This document shows, piece after piece, positions 8,836 to 17,251 of a stretch of DNA of 64,000 nucleotides; position 1 is the first letter of the stretch; the number at the start of each line of letters is the position of its first letter. The position numbers and the translations under genes were made by a program. Source of the stretch: Metabacillus sp. B2-18 (GTDB taxonomy: Bacteria > Bacillota > Bacilli > Bacillales > Bacillaceae); NCBI RefSeq assembly GCF_021117275.1, contig NZ_CP088245.1, positions 1,897,501-1,961,500 on the forward strand, read 5' to 3'. Below the pieces are notes generated by a model that had not been told where the DNA came from, did not search any database, and saw nothing but the letters and a program-made list of their open reading frames with translations.

Positions 8836-9834
8836 ATGAGCTTTTTTAAAAAATTAAAAGAAAAAATTACTCAACAAACAGATTCTGTTACTGAAAAATT
8901 CAAAGAGGGCTTAACAAAGACAAGAGATTCTTTTGCTGGTAAAATGAATGATCTTGTAGCTAGATATCGTAAAGTGGATGAAGAGTTTTTCGAAGAGCTT
9001 GAAGAATTACTCATTAGTGCCGATGTTGGTGTTGCTACTGTTATGGATTTAATTGATGAATTAAAGATGGAAGTGAAACGTCAAAATATCCAAGATACGA
9101 AAGAAGTTCAAGCTGTTATTTCTGAAAAGCTTGTTGAAATATATGAAGGTAGCGATCATGATGAGTCGCTCAATAAATTGGAATTACAAGCTGGAAGATT
9201 AAATGTCGTTTTATTTGTAGGTGTAAATGGAGTAGGGAAAACTACGACAATTGGCAAGCTAGCACATAAACTAAAAAGCGAAGGAAATTCTGTTTTATTG
9301 GCTGCTGGTGATACTTTTAGAGCAGGAGCTATTGAGCAGTTAGAAGTGTGGGGAGAGCGTGTAGGTGTTGATGTTATTAAACAATCGGAAGGTTCTGACC
9401 CTGCTGCGGTTATGTATGATGCTGTTCAGGCAGCTAAGGCACGTAATGTCGATGTTTTACTCTGTGATACAGCTGGAAGACTACAAAATAAAGTTAATCT
9501 GATGAAAGAGCTTGAGAAAGTTAAGCGTGTAATCGAACGTGAAATACCTGGAGCTCCTCATGAAGTATTGCTTGTACTAGACGCAACAACAGGTCAAAAT
9601 GCTATGACACAAGCAAAACAATTTTCCCAAGCAACAGATGTATCAGGAATAGTTCTTACAAAATTAGACGGTACTGCAAAAGGTGGTATTGTGTTAGCGA
9701 TTAAAGGAGAGCTTGATATCCCTGTGAAGTTTGTTGGTTTGGGAGAAAAAATGGATGATTTACAAGAGTTTAACACGGAACAATATGTTTATGGTCTTTT
9801 CTCAGGAATAATTGAAGCACAAGAAGAAGAGTAA
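8836..9834 (+). CDS. ftsY: Signal recognition particle receptor FtsY
   Basis: 332-residue SRP-family GTPase that docks SRP-ribosome complexes at the membrane. Short basic N-terminal helix, then the N domain and the G domain with G1 GVNGVGKTTT starting at residue 129, DTAGR, TKLDGTAKGG and the closing GLGEKMDDLQEF. There is no long acidic A domain, as usual in Bacillus. It is the partner of Ffh, encoded 0.5 kb downstream; B. subtilis ylqB is absent from the gap. Confidence 0.97.
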   Translation: MSFFKKLKEKITQQTDSVTEKFKEGLTKTRDSFAGKMNDLVARYRKVDEEFFEELEELLISADVGVATVMDLIDELKMEVKRQNIQDTKEVQAVISEKLVEIYEGSDHDESLNKLELQAGRLNVVLFVGVNGVGKTTTIGKLAHKLKSEGNSVLLAAGDTFRAGAIEQLEVWGERVGVDVIKQSEGSDPAAVMYDAVQAAKARNVDVLLCDTAGRLQNKVNLMKELEKVKRVIEREIPGAPHEVLLVLDATTGQNAMTQAKQFSQATDVSGIVLTKLDGTAKGGIVLAIKGELDIPVKFVGLGEKMDDLQEFNTEQYVYGLFSGIIEAQEEE

Positions 9835-9846
9835 ATAATCATTATT

Positions 9847-9890
9847 AAAGCTATCAATTTCATTTATTGAGATTGTTAGCTTTTTTGTTT
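9847..9890 (+). terminator. Terminator after smc-ftsY
   Basis: AAAGCTATCAAT (9847-9858) pairs with ATTGTTAGCTTT with one mismatch, followed by TTTTTTGTTTT. It separates ftsY from the ylxM promoter. Confidence 0.85.
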
Positions 9891-9960
9891 TATTCAACAC
9901 AAAACGTGAGTAAGAATGTGCTTATACATCGTCGCTATCACAATTTTCATATACAATTAC

Positions 9961-9989
9961 TTGACAAGAAAAAGCTTCCTATGTAGACT
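9961..9989 (+). promoter_or_regulatory. Sigma-A promoter of ylxM-ffh
   Basis: Consensus -35 TTGACA (9961-9966), 17-bp spacer, -10 TAGACT (9984-9989), 45 bp before the ylxM start and just after a terminator. Drives ylxM-ffh and possibly reads on to rpsP and beyond. Confidence 0.85.
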
Positions 9990-10033
9990 AATAAGTTGTA
10001 AAGGTAATTCACTTAACAAAGGGGTGAATCGGC

Positions 10034-10366
10034 ATGATGCTTGAAAAAACGACGAGGCTTACGTATTTATTTGATTTCTATCAATCGTTGTTAACACCTA
10101 AGCAGAAAAGCTATATGTCGTTATACTATTTAGATGATTTCTCCCTTGGTGAAATTGCGGAAGAGTATGATGTGAGTAGACAAGCTGTTTACGATAACAT
10201 TAAACGAACTGAAGCAATGCTGGAGCAATATGAAGAGAAGCTATTATTATTTCAAAAATTTCAAGAGAGACAAAAGTTAATGACAAAACTACGTGAATTT
10301 TCTCCTAACATTGAGAACAAAGCTATGTTTGATTCATTACTAAATGAACTTGAGAAATTAGATTAG
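10034..10366 (+). CDS. ylxM: YlxM, putative helix-turn-helix SRP-associated protein
   Basis: 110 residues of the UPF0122 family. A sigma-70 region 4-like helix-turn-helix is visible ([22 protein letters not shown], residues about 37-58), followed by a charged helical tail. The gene always precedes ffh in Firmicutes; in streptococci the homologue interacts with SRP components, so an accessory role in SRP function is inferred rather than shown here. Start chosen at the first of two ATGs, 7 nt after GGGGTGA. ffh follows after 13 nt. Confidence 0.92.
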   Translation: MMLEKTTRLTYLFDFYQSLLTPKQKSYMSLYYLDDFSLGEIAEEYDVSRQAVYDNIKRTEAMLEQYEEKLLLFQKFQERQKLMTKLREFSPNIENKAMFDSLLNELEKLD

Positions 10367-10379
10367 GAGGCGGCATATT

Positions 10380-11723
10380 ATGGCATTTGAAGGATTAGCC
10401 GACCGACTGCAGAATACGATGGCCAAAATTCGCGGCAAAGGGAAAGTATCTGAAGCAGATGTAAAAGAAATGATGCGTGAAGTACGCCTTGCTCTTTTAG
10501 AAGCGGATGTTAACTTCAAAGTCGTGAAGGACTTTATTAAGCGCGTTAGTGAGCGCGCTGTTGGTCAAGAAGTTATGAAAAGCTTAACTCCAGGCCAACA
10601 GGTCATTAAAGTGGTTAAAGACGAGCTGACTGAACTGATGGGTGGAGAGCAGAGTAAAATAGCTGTGTCCAACCGCCCGCCAACGGTTATTATGATGGTT
10701 GGTTTACAGGGTGCTGGTAAAACAACAACTACCGGTAAACTCGCAAATTTATTAAGAAAAAAGCATAACCGTAAGCCGTTACTTGTTGCTGCTGATATTT
10801 ACCGTCCTGCGGCGATAAAGCAGTTAGAGACATTAGGTAAACAATTGGATATGCCTGTTTTCTCATTAGGTGATCAAGTTAGTCCAGTTGAAATAGCAAC
10901 AAAGGCATTAGCCCACGCAAAAGAAGAACATCATGATTACGTAATTATTGATACTGCAGGTCGTCTTCATATTGATGAAAATCTTATGGAAGAGCTTGAG
11001 CAGGTAAAAGAAATTGCGAAACCAGATGAAATTTTTCTTGTTGTTGATGCGATGACGGGTCAAGATGCGGTGAATGTTGCCAAAAGCTTTAATGAGCAGC
11101 TTGGGTTAACAGGGGTTGTTTTAACCAAACTTGACGGTGATACTCGTGGTGGAGCGGCACTTTCTATTCGGTCTGTTACTAATACACCTATTAAGTTTGT
11201 TGGGTTAGGTGAAAAGCTTGATGCTCTTGAGGCGTTTCATCCAGAACGGATGGCTTCAAGAATTTTAGGTATGGGTGATGTTTTAACACTTATTGAAAAG
11301 GCTCAAACAAATGTAGATGCTGAAAAAGCAAAAGAGTTAGAACAAAAAATGCGTACAGCATCCTTCACATTTGATGATTTCCTTGAGCAGCTTGGTCAGG
11401 TGCGCAATATGGGACCTTTAGAGGATCTAATTGGCATGTTGCCGGGGGCTAACAAGGTGAAGGGTTTGAAAAACCTTCAAGTTGACGAAAAGCAAATCAG
11501 TCATGTAGAAGCAATTATTAAGTCCATGACAAAAGCTGAAAAGATAAACCCTGAAATTATGAATGCTTCTCGAAAAAAGAGAATTGCAGTTGGTAGTGGT
11601 ACATCCGTACAAGAGGTGAACCGACTATTAAAGCAATTTGAAGATATGAAAAAAATGATGAAGCAAATGACAAATATGTCAAAAGGAAAGAAAAAAGGCG
11701 GAATGAAGTTTCCGTTCATGTAA
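10380..11723 (+). CDS. ffh: Signal recognition particle protein Ffh
   Basis: 447-residue SRP54 homologue that binds signal peptides and scRNA. N domain, then G domain with G1 GLQGAGKTTTT from residue 108, DTAGR near 190, TKLDGDTRGG near 245 and GLGEKLDALEAF. The methionine-rich M domain (about 300-447) contains the RNA-binding SRKKRIAVGSG segment and the MKKMMKQMTNM run. TAGGAGG ribosome site. Works with FtsY from the preceding operon. Confidence 0.98.
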   Translation: MAFEGLADRLQNTMAKIRGKGKVSEADVKEMMREVRLALLEADVNFKVVKDFIKRVSERAVGQEVMKSLTPGQQVIKVVKDELTELMGGEQSKIAVSNRPPTVIMMVGLQGAGKTTTTGKLANLLRKKHNRKPLLVAADIYRPAAIKQLETLGKQLDMPVFSLGDQVSPVEIATKALAHAKEEHHDYVIIDTAGRLHIDENLMEELEQVKEIAKPDEIFLVVDAMTGQDAVNVAKSFNEQLGLTGVVLTKLDGDTRGGAALSIRSVTNTPIKFVGLGEKLDALEAFHPERMASRILGMGDVLTLIEKAQTNVDAEKAKELEQKMRTASFTFDDFLEQLGQVRNMGPLEDLIGMLPGANKVKGLKNLQVDEKQISHVEAIIKSMTKAEKINPEIMNASRKKRIAVGSGTSVQEVNRLLKQFEDMKKMMKQMTNMSKGKKKGGMKFPFM

Positions 11724-11811
11724 TTCTATGATTTTAAGTCTCGTTTTTTAGAAAATATCATAGCAAAAAATAAGTTTTTTAAGGAAATTTTCTTCTGACA
11801 AGAAAAAAACC

Positions 11812-11840
11812 TTTACATCATATCACTTATTTGATAATAT
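11812..11840 (+). promoter_or_regulatory. Promoter of rpsP
   Basis: TTTACA (11812-11817), 17-bp spacer, TAATAT (11835-11840), placed 38 bp before the rpsP start. An alternative with -35 CTGACA at 11795 has a poor -10. No convincing terminator separates it from ffh. Confidence 0.55.
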
Positions 11841-11878
11841 ACTATCTTGTTGAAACATTTTCGGAGGTGCTTTATAAA

Positions 11879-12151
11879 ATGGCAGTTAAAATTCGTTTAA
11901 AACGTATGGGAGCAAAAAAATCTCCTTTTTATCGTATTGTAGTAGCAGATTCTCGTTCACCACGTGATGGACGTTTCATTGAAGTTGTTGGGACATACAA
12001 TCCAGTTGCTCAACCAGCAGAAGTGAAAATCAATGAAGAATTAGCATTAAAATGGATGTCAAACGGTGCTAAACCTTCTGACACAGTTCGTAACTTGTTC
12101 TCTAACGAAGGCATTATGGAAAAATTCCATAACGCAAAAAATAGCAAGTAA
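11879..12151 (+). CDS. rpsP: 30S ribosomal protein S16
   Basis: 90 residues, the standard length. The N-terminus [26 protein letters not shown] is the family signature (quoted here only in part as [11 protein letters not shown]). A longer frame starts upstream at 11831, but the ATG at 11879 sits 10 nt after CGGAGGTG and gives the conserved start. Its stop overlaps the khpA start by 1 nt. S16 with RimM and TrmD forms the classic rpsP-rimM-trmD-rplS group. Confidence 0.97.
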   Translation: MAVKIRLKRMGAKKSPFYRIVVADSRSPRDGRFIEVVGTYNPVAQPAEVKINEELALKWMSNGAKPSDTVRNLFSNEGIMEKFHNAKNSK

Positions 12152-12393
12152 TGACTGTTAAGATGAAAGAGTTAATCGAAGCAATTGTTAAACCACTTGT
12201 TGATTCTCCCGATTCTGTTGAGATAACTGAATTTGAACAGGAGCATCAAATAATTTATTGCCTTTCTGTTCATAAAGAAGATGTCGGCAAAGTCATTGGG
12301 AAACAAGGTCGTATAGCAAAAGCGATTCGAACTGTTGTGTATGCAGCAGGATCTAATTCATCTAAAAGAATCCAACTAGAAATTAATGACTAA
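12151..12393 (+). CDS. khpA: KhpA (YlqC), KH-domain RNA-binding protein
   Basis: 80-residue protein with one KH domain: the GxxG loop is GKQG at residues 50-53 (GKVIGKQGRIAKAIRTVVYAA). KhpA pairs with KhpB/Jag and binds many RNAs in Gram-positive bacteria. The start shares one base with the rpsP stop and has no Shine-Dalgarno sequence of its own, so translation is probably coupled; ATG 12163 is an alternative start. A strong terminator follows at once. Confidence 0.92.
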   Translation: MTVKMKELIEAIVKPLVDSPDSVEITEFEQEHQIIYCLSVHKEDVGKVIGKQGRIAKAIRTVVYAAGSNSSKRIQLEIND

Positions 12394-12425
12394 AAAAGGG
12401 TGAGGAGGTTCCTCCCCTTTTTTTG
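12392..12425 (+). terminator. Terminator after rpsP-khpA
   Basis: AAAAAGGGTGAGGAGG pairs (small internal loop) with CCTCCCCTTTTT and runs into TTTTTTT. The stem begins within the khpA stop codon. Confidence 0.8.
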
Positions 12426-12508
12426 TACGTAAAAAAAAATAGTAATAAATCAAATTAGAATATGAATGGTTTTTCAAAGTATTATGCTTGTAAATGGGAG
12501 GAACAATA

Positions 12509-12889
12509 ATGAAGATACTCCACCAGGTTACAGTGAAGCAAATGATAACCGAAACAAGTAAGGAATTATTGATAAAACAATTTACACAGCGCAAAAAAAG
12601 CCTGAAACAGGAAATGGATCAATTATATTTTGAATATAAAAAACTAGAGAAAACGAGTAAACAGCTTGCTGGACCGTTCTTAAAAGAAATTGATAAAAGG
12701 CGGGAAAAGATTAAGCTAGTGGATTTTCAACTAGAACAAGTACATACATTACCAATTGGAAGCGAAATTAAAGATAAAGAAGTAGAAGCAATTGTCGAAG
12801 TAAATGTAGGAGACAATTGGGAAGAATTAATGAAAGAAAAAACGATTATCATTAGAGATGGAATCGTAGATCAAATACGCCTGAGGTGA
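12509..12889 (+). CDS. ylqD: YlqD family protein of unknown function
   Basis: 126 residues, matching the conserved Bacillus YlqD. The middle is a predicted coiled coil ([21 protein letters not shown]), and the C-terminal part is a small acidic beta-rich segment ([17 protein letters not shown]). No catalytic motif is visible. The start is ATG 12509, 7 nt after GGGAGG; the upstream ATG at 12494 precedes that ribosome site and was rejected. It sits between khpA and rimM, and its stop overlaps the rimM ribosome site. Function not known. Confidence 0.9.
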   Translation: MKILHQVTVKQMITETSKELLIKQFTQRKKSLKQEMDQLYFEYKKLEKTSKQLAGPFLKEIDKRREKIKLVDFQLEQVHTLPIGSEIKDKEVEAIVEVNVGDNWEELMKEKTIIIRDGIVDQIRLR

Positions 12890-12897
12890 TTAATAGT

Positions 12898-13419
12898 ATG
12901 ACAGAAAAATGGTTTAATGTAGGGAAAATTGTAAATACACACGGAATTAGAGGAGAAGTTCGTGTTATTTCAAAAACAGACTTTGCTGAAGAAAGATATG
13001 AGCCAGGTAACACTCTTTATATATTTAAAGAAGGTTCTGATCAACCTATTGAAGTAGTTGTTGATAGCCATCGTGTTCATAAGAATTTTGATCTATTAAC
13101 GTTTGAAGGAATGCCTTCAATTCAGGATGTTGAACAATTCAAAGGCTCACTACTTAAAGTGACAGAATCACAACTTTCTGAATTGGAAGAGGGTGAGTAT
13201 TACTTTCACGAAATAATCGGTTGTAAAATGTTTACCGATGAAGGTGAAGAAATCGGGACAATTAGAGAAATATTAGCAACTGGTGCAAATGATGTATGGG
13301 TTGTACAAAGAAAGATAGGAAAAGACCTCCTAGTTCCTTATATTGAAGACATTGTTAAAGAGATTGATATCGTAGAGAAAAAAATTATTATAACACCTAT
13401 GGAAGGGTTACTAGACTAA
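12898..13419 (+). CDS. rimM: Ribosome maturation factor RimM
   Basis: 173 residues. Binds S19 and assists 30S head assembly. The N-terminal domain begins [21 protein letters not shown], with the conserved GxIxxxHGxxGEV pattern; the C-terminal PRC-barrel follows ([20 protein letters not shown]). An in-frame GTG at 12886 would extend it by 4 residues, but GAGGTGA at 12883-12889 is well spaced from ATG 12898. The stop overlaps trmD by 1 nt. Confidence 0.95.
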   Translation: MTEKWFNVGKIVNTHGIRGEVRVISKTDFAEERYEPGNTLYIFKEGSDQPIEVVVDSHRVHKNFDLLTFEGMPSIQDVEQFKGSLLKVTESQLSELEEGEYYFHEIIGCKMFTDEGEEIGTIREILATGANDVWVVQRKIGKDLLVPYIEDIVKEIDIVEKKIIITPMEGLLD

Positions 13420-14153
13420 TGAAGATCGATTTTTTAACACTTTTCCCAGAGATGTTTCATGGAGTCTTGAATGAATCTATCCTAAAGAAGGCACAGGAAA
13501 AGGAAGCTGTTCAGTTTAACGTGATTAACTTCAGACAATATTCCTCCAATAAGCATCAAAATGTCGATGACTATCCCTATGGTGGAGGTGCTGGAATGGT
13601 GTTAACTCCACAACCGATCTTTGATGCTGTAGAAGATATTCGTAGTAATGGGAATACTGAACCGAAAGTGATCTTGGTGTGCCCTCAGGGAGAACGTTTT
13701 ACTCAGTCAAAAGCAGAACAATTAGCAAAAGAAGAACATCTTCTTTTTATCTGTGGTCATTATGAGGGGTATGATGAACGTATTAGGGAACATCTTGTAA
13801 CAGAAGAGATCTCAATTGGGGATTTTGTTTTAACAGGTGGAGAACTCGCGTCAATGGTCATAACAGACAGTGTTGTAAGGCTTTTACCAGGAGTCTTAGG
13901 AAACGAAGATTCACCTGTACTAGACTCATACAGCTCAGGCTTACTAGAACATCCGCATTACACCCGTCCAGCAGATTTTAGAGGGTTACAAGTACCTGAA
14001 GTTCTTCTATCAGGGAACCATAAATTAATTGCAGAGTGGCGTGAAGAACAATCACTCCGTAGAACGTTTGAGAGACGTCCAGACCTGCTAAAATCATATC
14101 CTTTGACTGACAAGCAAAAAACCTTGATAAAAAAATGGGAAAATGAGAACTAG
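13419..14153 (+). CDS. trmD: tRNA (guanine-N1)-methyltransferase TrmD
   Basis: 244-residue SPOUT-class enzyme that makes m1G37 in tRNA, using S-adenosylmethionine to prevent frameshifting. The N-terminal [13 protein letters not shown], the GGGAGMVL loop, [10 protein letters not shown] and the trefoil-knot segment [13 protein letters not shown] are all present. The start overlaps the rimM stop by one base (TAATG), so the two are coupled. Confidence 0.97.
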   Translation: MKIDFLTLFPEMFHGVLNESILKKAQEKEAVQFNVINFRQYSSNKHQNVDDYPYGGGAGMVLTPQPIFDAVEDIRSNGNTEPKVILVCPQGERFTQSKAEQLAKEEHLLFICGHYEGYDERIREHLVTEEISIGDFVLTGGELASMVITDSVVRLLPGVLGNEDSPVLDSYSSGLLEHPHYTRPADFRGLQVPEVLLSGNHKLIAEWREEQSLRRTFERRPDLLKSYPLTDKQKTLIKKWENEN

Positions 14154-14196
14154 CTATTGCAGCCTAACAGTCTATATGTTATGATAAATCTCGTGA

Positions 14197-14655
<459 letters not shown>

Positions 14656-14659
14656 GATT

Positions 14660-14678
14660 GCTTAGTAGTCTACTAAGC
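14660..14678. repeat. Perfect inverted repeat after rplS
   Basis: GCTTAGTAG (14660-14668), one T, CTACTAAGC (14670-14678): a perfect 9-bp inverted repeat without a U tract. It precedes the true terminator by about 40 bp and may protect the rplS 3' end. Confidence 0.6.
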
Positions 14679-14715
14679 CTCAAATATATGGGTCAGGTAC
14701 ACTGTCCGTATAGTT

Positions 14716-14750
14716 GAAAAGGAGCTTGTTACCTAACAAGCTCCTTTTTC
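14716..14750 (+). terminator. Terminator of rplS
   Basis: Perfect 14-bp stem: 14717-14730 with 14735-14748 (AAAAGGAGCTTGTT / AACAAGCTCCTTTT), 4-nt loop, then a T-rich end. Symmetrical, so it could work in both directions. Confidence 0.9.
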
Positions 14751-14773
14751 AATAAAAAGGCTGTTTCATCACA

Positions 14774-14803
14774 TGAACAGTAAACTCACCATACAAGTAT
14801 AGT
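14774..14803 (+). promoter_or_regulatory. Possible promoter of the signal peptidase gene
   Basis: TGAACA (14774-14779), 18-bp spacer, TATAGT (14798-14803). The -10 is good and the -35 only fair. A promoter is expected here because a strong terminator lies upstream. Confidence 0.35.
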
Positions 14804-14850
14804 AATAAACAAATAATGGACATAATGATTGCTAGAAGCAGGTGAATTGA

Positions 14851-15402
14851 ATGACCAAAAAGAAAAATGAACTTTTTGAATGGATAAAAGCATTGGCTAT
14901 TGCCGTTCTTTTAGCAGCTATTATTAGGTATTTCTTATTTGCTCCTATTGTAGTTGATGGGTTCTCAATGATGCCAACTTTACATACACAAGATCGAATG
15001 ATTGTTAATAAATTATCATACAAAATTGGAGAACCTGAACGTTTTGATATTGTGGTTTTTCATGCAACTTTAGAAAAAGACTATATAAAACGAGTAATAG
15101 GTTTACCGGGTGATAAAGTAGAATACAAAAACGATACGTTATACATTAACGGAGAAGCTTATGAAGAACCCTATCTGAATGAATATAAAGACGATTTAAT
15201 TGACGGCCCGCTAACAGAACCTTTTGACCTCGATAGCATTATTGGGCAAGATACTGTACCAGAAGGTCATTTATTTGTCATGGGGGATAACAGAAGGCAA
15301 AGCAAGGATAGCAGACATATAGGAACAATACCGATAGAAGAGGTTATGGGTAAGGCAAGCTTAGTTTATTGGCCAGTATCAGATATACGGTTTGCTGAGT
15401 AA
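14851..15402 (+). CDS. lepB: Type I signal peptidase (SipS/LepB family)
   Basis: 183-residue membrane serine protease that removes signal peptides from secreted preproteins. One N-terminal transmembrane helix (about residues 11-30), the nucleophile Ser39 in VDGFSMMPTL, the general base Lys80 in DYIKRVIGLPGD, and box E GDNRRQSKDSR. This is the small 'P-type' Bacillus form. It lies between rplS and rbgA, where B. subtilis has no gene. AGGTGA ribosome site. Confidence 0.94.
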   Translation: MTKKKNELFEWIKALAIAVLLAAIIRYFLFAPIVVDGFSMMPTLHTQDRMIVNKLSYKIGEPERFDIVVFHATLEKDYIKRVIGLPGDKVEYKNDTLYINGEAYEEPYLNEYKDDLIDGPLTEPFDLDSIIGQDTVPEGHLFVMGDNRRQSKDSRHIGTIPIEEVMGKASLVYWPVSDIRFAE

Positions 15403-15422
15403 TTTAAAGAAGGTGTTATGAA

Positions 15423-16283
15423 ATGACGATACAATGGTTTCCAGGTCATATGGCAAAAGCGAGAAGACAGGTTACTGAAAAGATAAAACTTATTGACATT
15501 GTTTTTGAACTTGTAGATGCGAGAATTCCTATGTCTTCTAGAAATCCGATGATAGATGAAATTGTTTCATCTAAACCAAGAATAGTACTCTTGAACAAAG
15601 CTGACAAAGCTGATGATTCAATTACTAAGCAATGGATTGAATATTTTAAAGAACAAGATATACCCGCCATTGCTATAGACGCTCAATCTGGAACAGGATT
15701 AAAACAAATCACTGCATTGTCAAAAGTTCTTCTTAAAGAGAAATTTGATAAAATGGCTGCGAAGGGAATTAAACCTCGTGCCATACGTGCATTGATTATT
15801 GGTATCCCGAATGTTGGGAAATCCACTCTTATTAATAGACTCGCTAAAAGAAATATTACAAAAACTGGAGATCGTCCGGGAGTAACGACGGCACAACAAT
15901 GGGTAAAGGTTGGAAATGAGCTAGAGCTTTTAGACACACCTGGTATCCTTTGGCCGAAGTTTGAAGATCAATTAGTAGGTCAAAAACTTGCAACAACAGG
16001 AGCAATCAAGGATGCTATTTTGAATCTGCAAGAAGTCACTGTTTTTGCATTAAACTTTATGAAAGAACATTATCCTAAAAGATTGTTAGAGCGCTATAAT
16101 CTTAATGAAATTCCTGAAGAAATAGTCCCGCTATTTGATGAGATCGGGAAGAAACGGGGCTGTATGGTATCCGGGGGCTATATTGATTACGATAAAACAT
16201 CTGAATTAATTTTAAGGGAAATAAGAACAGATAAGTTAGGGAAATTATCTTTTGAAATTCCTGCTGATTTTCAAGATGAATAA
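15423..16283 (+). CDS. rbgA: RbgA (YlqF), ribosome biogenesis GTPase
   Basis: 286-residue circularly permuted GTPase needed for late 50S assembly (L16 incorporation). The motif order is permuted: G4 NKAD at 58-61 comes before G1 GIPNVGKS at 127-134 and G3 DTPG at 171-174. The N-terminus [11 protein letters not shown] is the family mark, and a helical ANTAR-like C-terminal domain follows. The ATG is 20 bp after the signal peptidase stop, with AAGAAGGTG upstream. Confidence 0.97.
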   Translation: MTIQWFPGHMAKARRQVTEKIKLIDIVFELVDARIPMSSRNPMIDEIVSSKPRIVLLNKADKADDSITKQWIEYFKEQDIPAIAIDAQSGTGLKQITALSKVLLKEKFDKMAAKGIKPRAIRALIIGIPNVGKSTLINRLAKRNITKTGDRPGVTTAQQWVKVGNELELLDTPGILWPKFEDQLVGQKLATTGAIKDAILNLQEVTVFALNFMKEHYPKRLLERYNLNEIPEEIVPLFDEIGKKRGCMVSGGYIDYDKTSELILREIRTDKLGKLSFEIPADFQDE

Positions 16284-16297
16284 ACCATTTTTAATCT

Positions 16298-16330
16298 GAC
16301 CCGCATTTAATTATGACGGGTCTTTATTTA
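16298..16330 (+). terminator. Terminator after rbgA
   Basis: GACCCG (16298-16303) pairs with CGGGTC (16317-16322), with further A-T pairs inside and a TTTATTTATTT tail. Confidence 0.75.
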
Positions 16331-16341
16331 TTTGAATTACG

Positions 16342-16352
16342 GCCGATATAAT
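16342..16352 (+). promoter_or_regulatory. Sigma-D-like -10 (overlapping a sigma-A -10) before rnhB-ylqG-ylqH
   Basis: GCCGATAT at 16342-16349 is an exact match to the sigma-D (flagellar) -10 consensus. The position 15 bp upstream holds only TTTA (16323-16326) instead of TAAA. TATAAT (16347-16352) overlaps it, so a sigma-A promoter is also possible, though its -35 is poor. It is 65 bp before rnhB and just after the rbgA terminator. Confidence 0.45.
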
Positions 16353-16417
16353 GATAAAGAATAATTTTAGATATTATACATATAAAAGACAAAACATGTG
16401 CACGAGGAGAACAAATA

Positions 16418-17191
16418 ATGCCATTAACAACAAAAGAAGTTCAAAAAAAATTAGTGGAAATTACGGATATGCAAGATCCATTTCTTAAAGAGTGTCAAGC
16501 TGATACTAGAAAAGGAGTACAGCAACTCGTTGAAAGATGGTTTAAAAACTACGAACACGAGAAATTGTTACAGAAGCAATATTATGAAATGCTTAGTTAT
16601 GAAAGAGCAGCAAAACAGGAGGGTTTTGAGTTTATTGCTGGAATCGATGAAGTTGGCAGAGGACCTCTGGCAGGACCTGTAGTTGCTGCAGCTGTCATTT
16701 TAAAAGAAGATTGCTATATCCCCGGCTTAACGGACTCTAAAAAGCTTTCTGAATCTATGAGAAATCACTACTATGATTTGATAAAGGAAAATGCTGAAGC
16801 TATAGGTATTGGCGTTATCTCACCAGATATAATTGATAAAGTTAATATTTACGAAGCTACAAAATTAGCGATGAAAAAAGCGATTGAGGAATTAGCTATT
16901 CAGCCAACTTATTTACTACTTGATGCGATGAAGTTAGATCTGCCAATTCAGCAGGAGTCTATCGTTAAAGGAGATTCAAAAAGTGTCTCTATTGCTGCAA
17001 GTTCAGTAATTGCTAAGGTAACACGAGATAAAATGATGGTCGATCTTTCTAGTAAATATCCACAGTATGGATTTGAGCAACATATGGGATACGGGACAAA
17101 ATTCCATCTAGATGCGCTAAAAGAGTTTGGGGTAACAGAACACCACCGTAGGAGTTTTGCGCCTGTAAAGGGATTGTGCAACGTCCTATAA
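16418..17191 (+). CDS. rnhB: Ribonuclease HII
   Basis: 257 residues, close to the B. subtilis size. Removes ribonucleotides and RNA primers from DNA-RNA hybrids. The catalytic DEDD set is visible: Asp77 and Glu78 in GIDEVGRGPLAGP, Asp169 in LLLDAMKLD, Asp186 in KGDSKSVSIAASSVIAK. An N-terminal helical region of about 70 residues is the hybrid-binding part typical of Bacillus RNase HII. CGAGGAGA ribosome site. First gene of a probable unit with ylqG and ylqH. Confidence 0.96.
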   Translation: MPLTTKEVQKKLVEITDMQDPFLKECQADTRKGVQQLVERWFKNYEHEKLLQKQYYEMLSYERAAKQEGFEFIAGIDEVGRGPLAGPVVAAAVILKEDCYIPGLTDSKKLSESMRNHYYDLIKENAEAIGIGVISPDIIDKVNIYEATKLAMKKAIEELAIQPTYLLLDAMKLDLPIQQESIVKGDSKSVSIAASSVIAKVTRDKMMVDLSSKYPQYGFEQHMGYGTKFHLDALKEFGVTEHHRRSFAPVKGLCNVL

Positions 17192-17251
17192 GGCTATTGA
17201 AGTAGGATATGGTAAAGAAAAGAGGCATTTTGAGAAGGGAGGAATAGGCTA

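Noticed and set aside
11726..11763. CTATGAT...ATCATAG inverted repeat after ffh as a terminator
   Set aside because: Short A-T-rich stem with a long loop and no U tract; not convincing as terminator.
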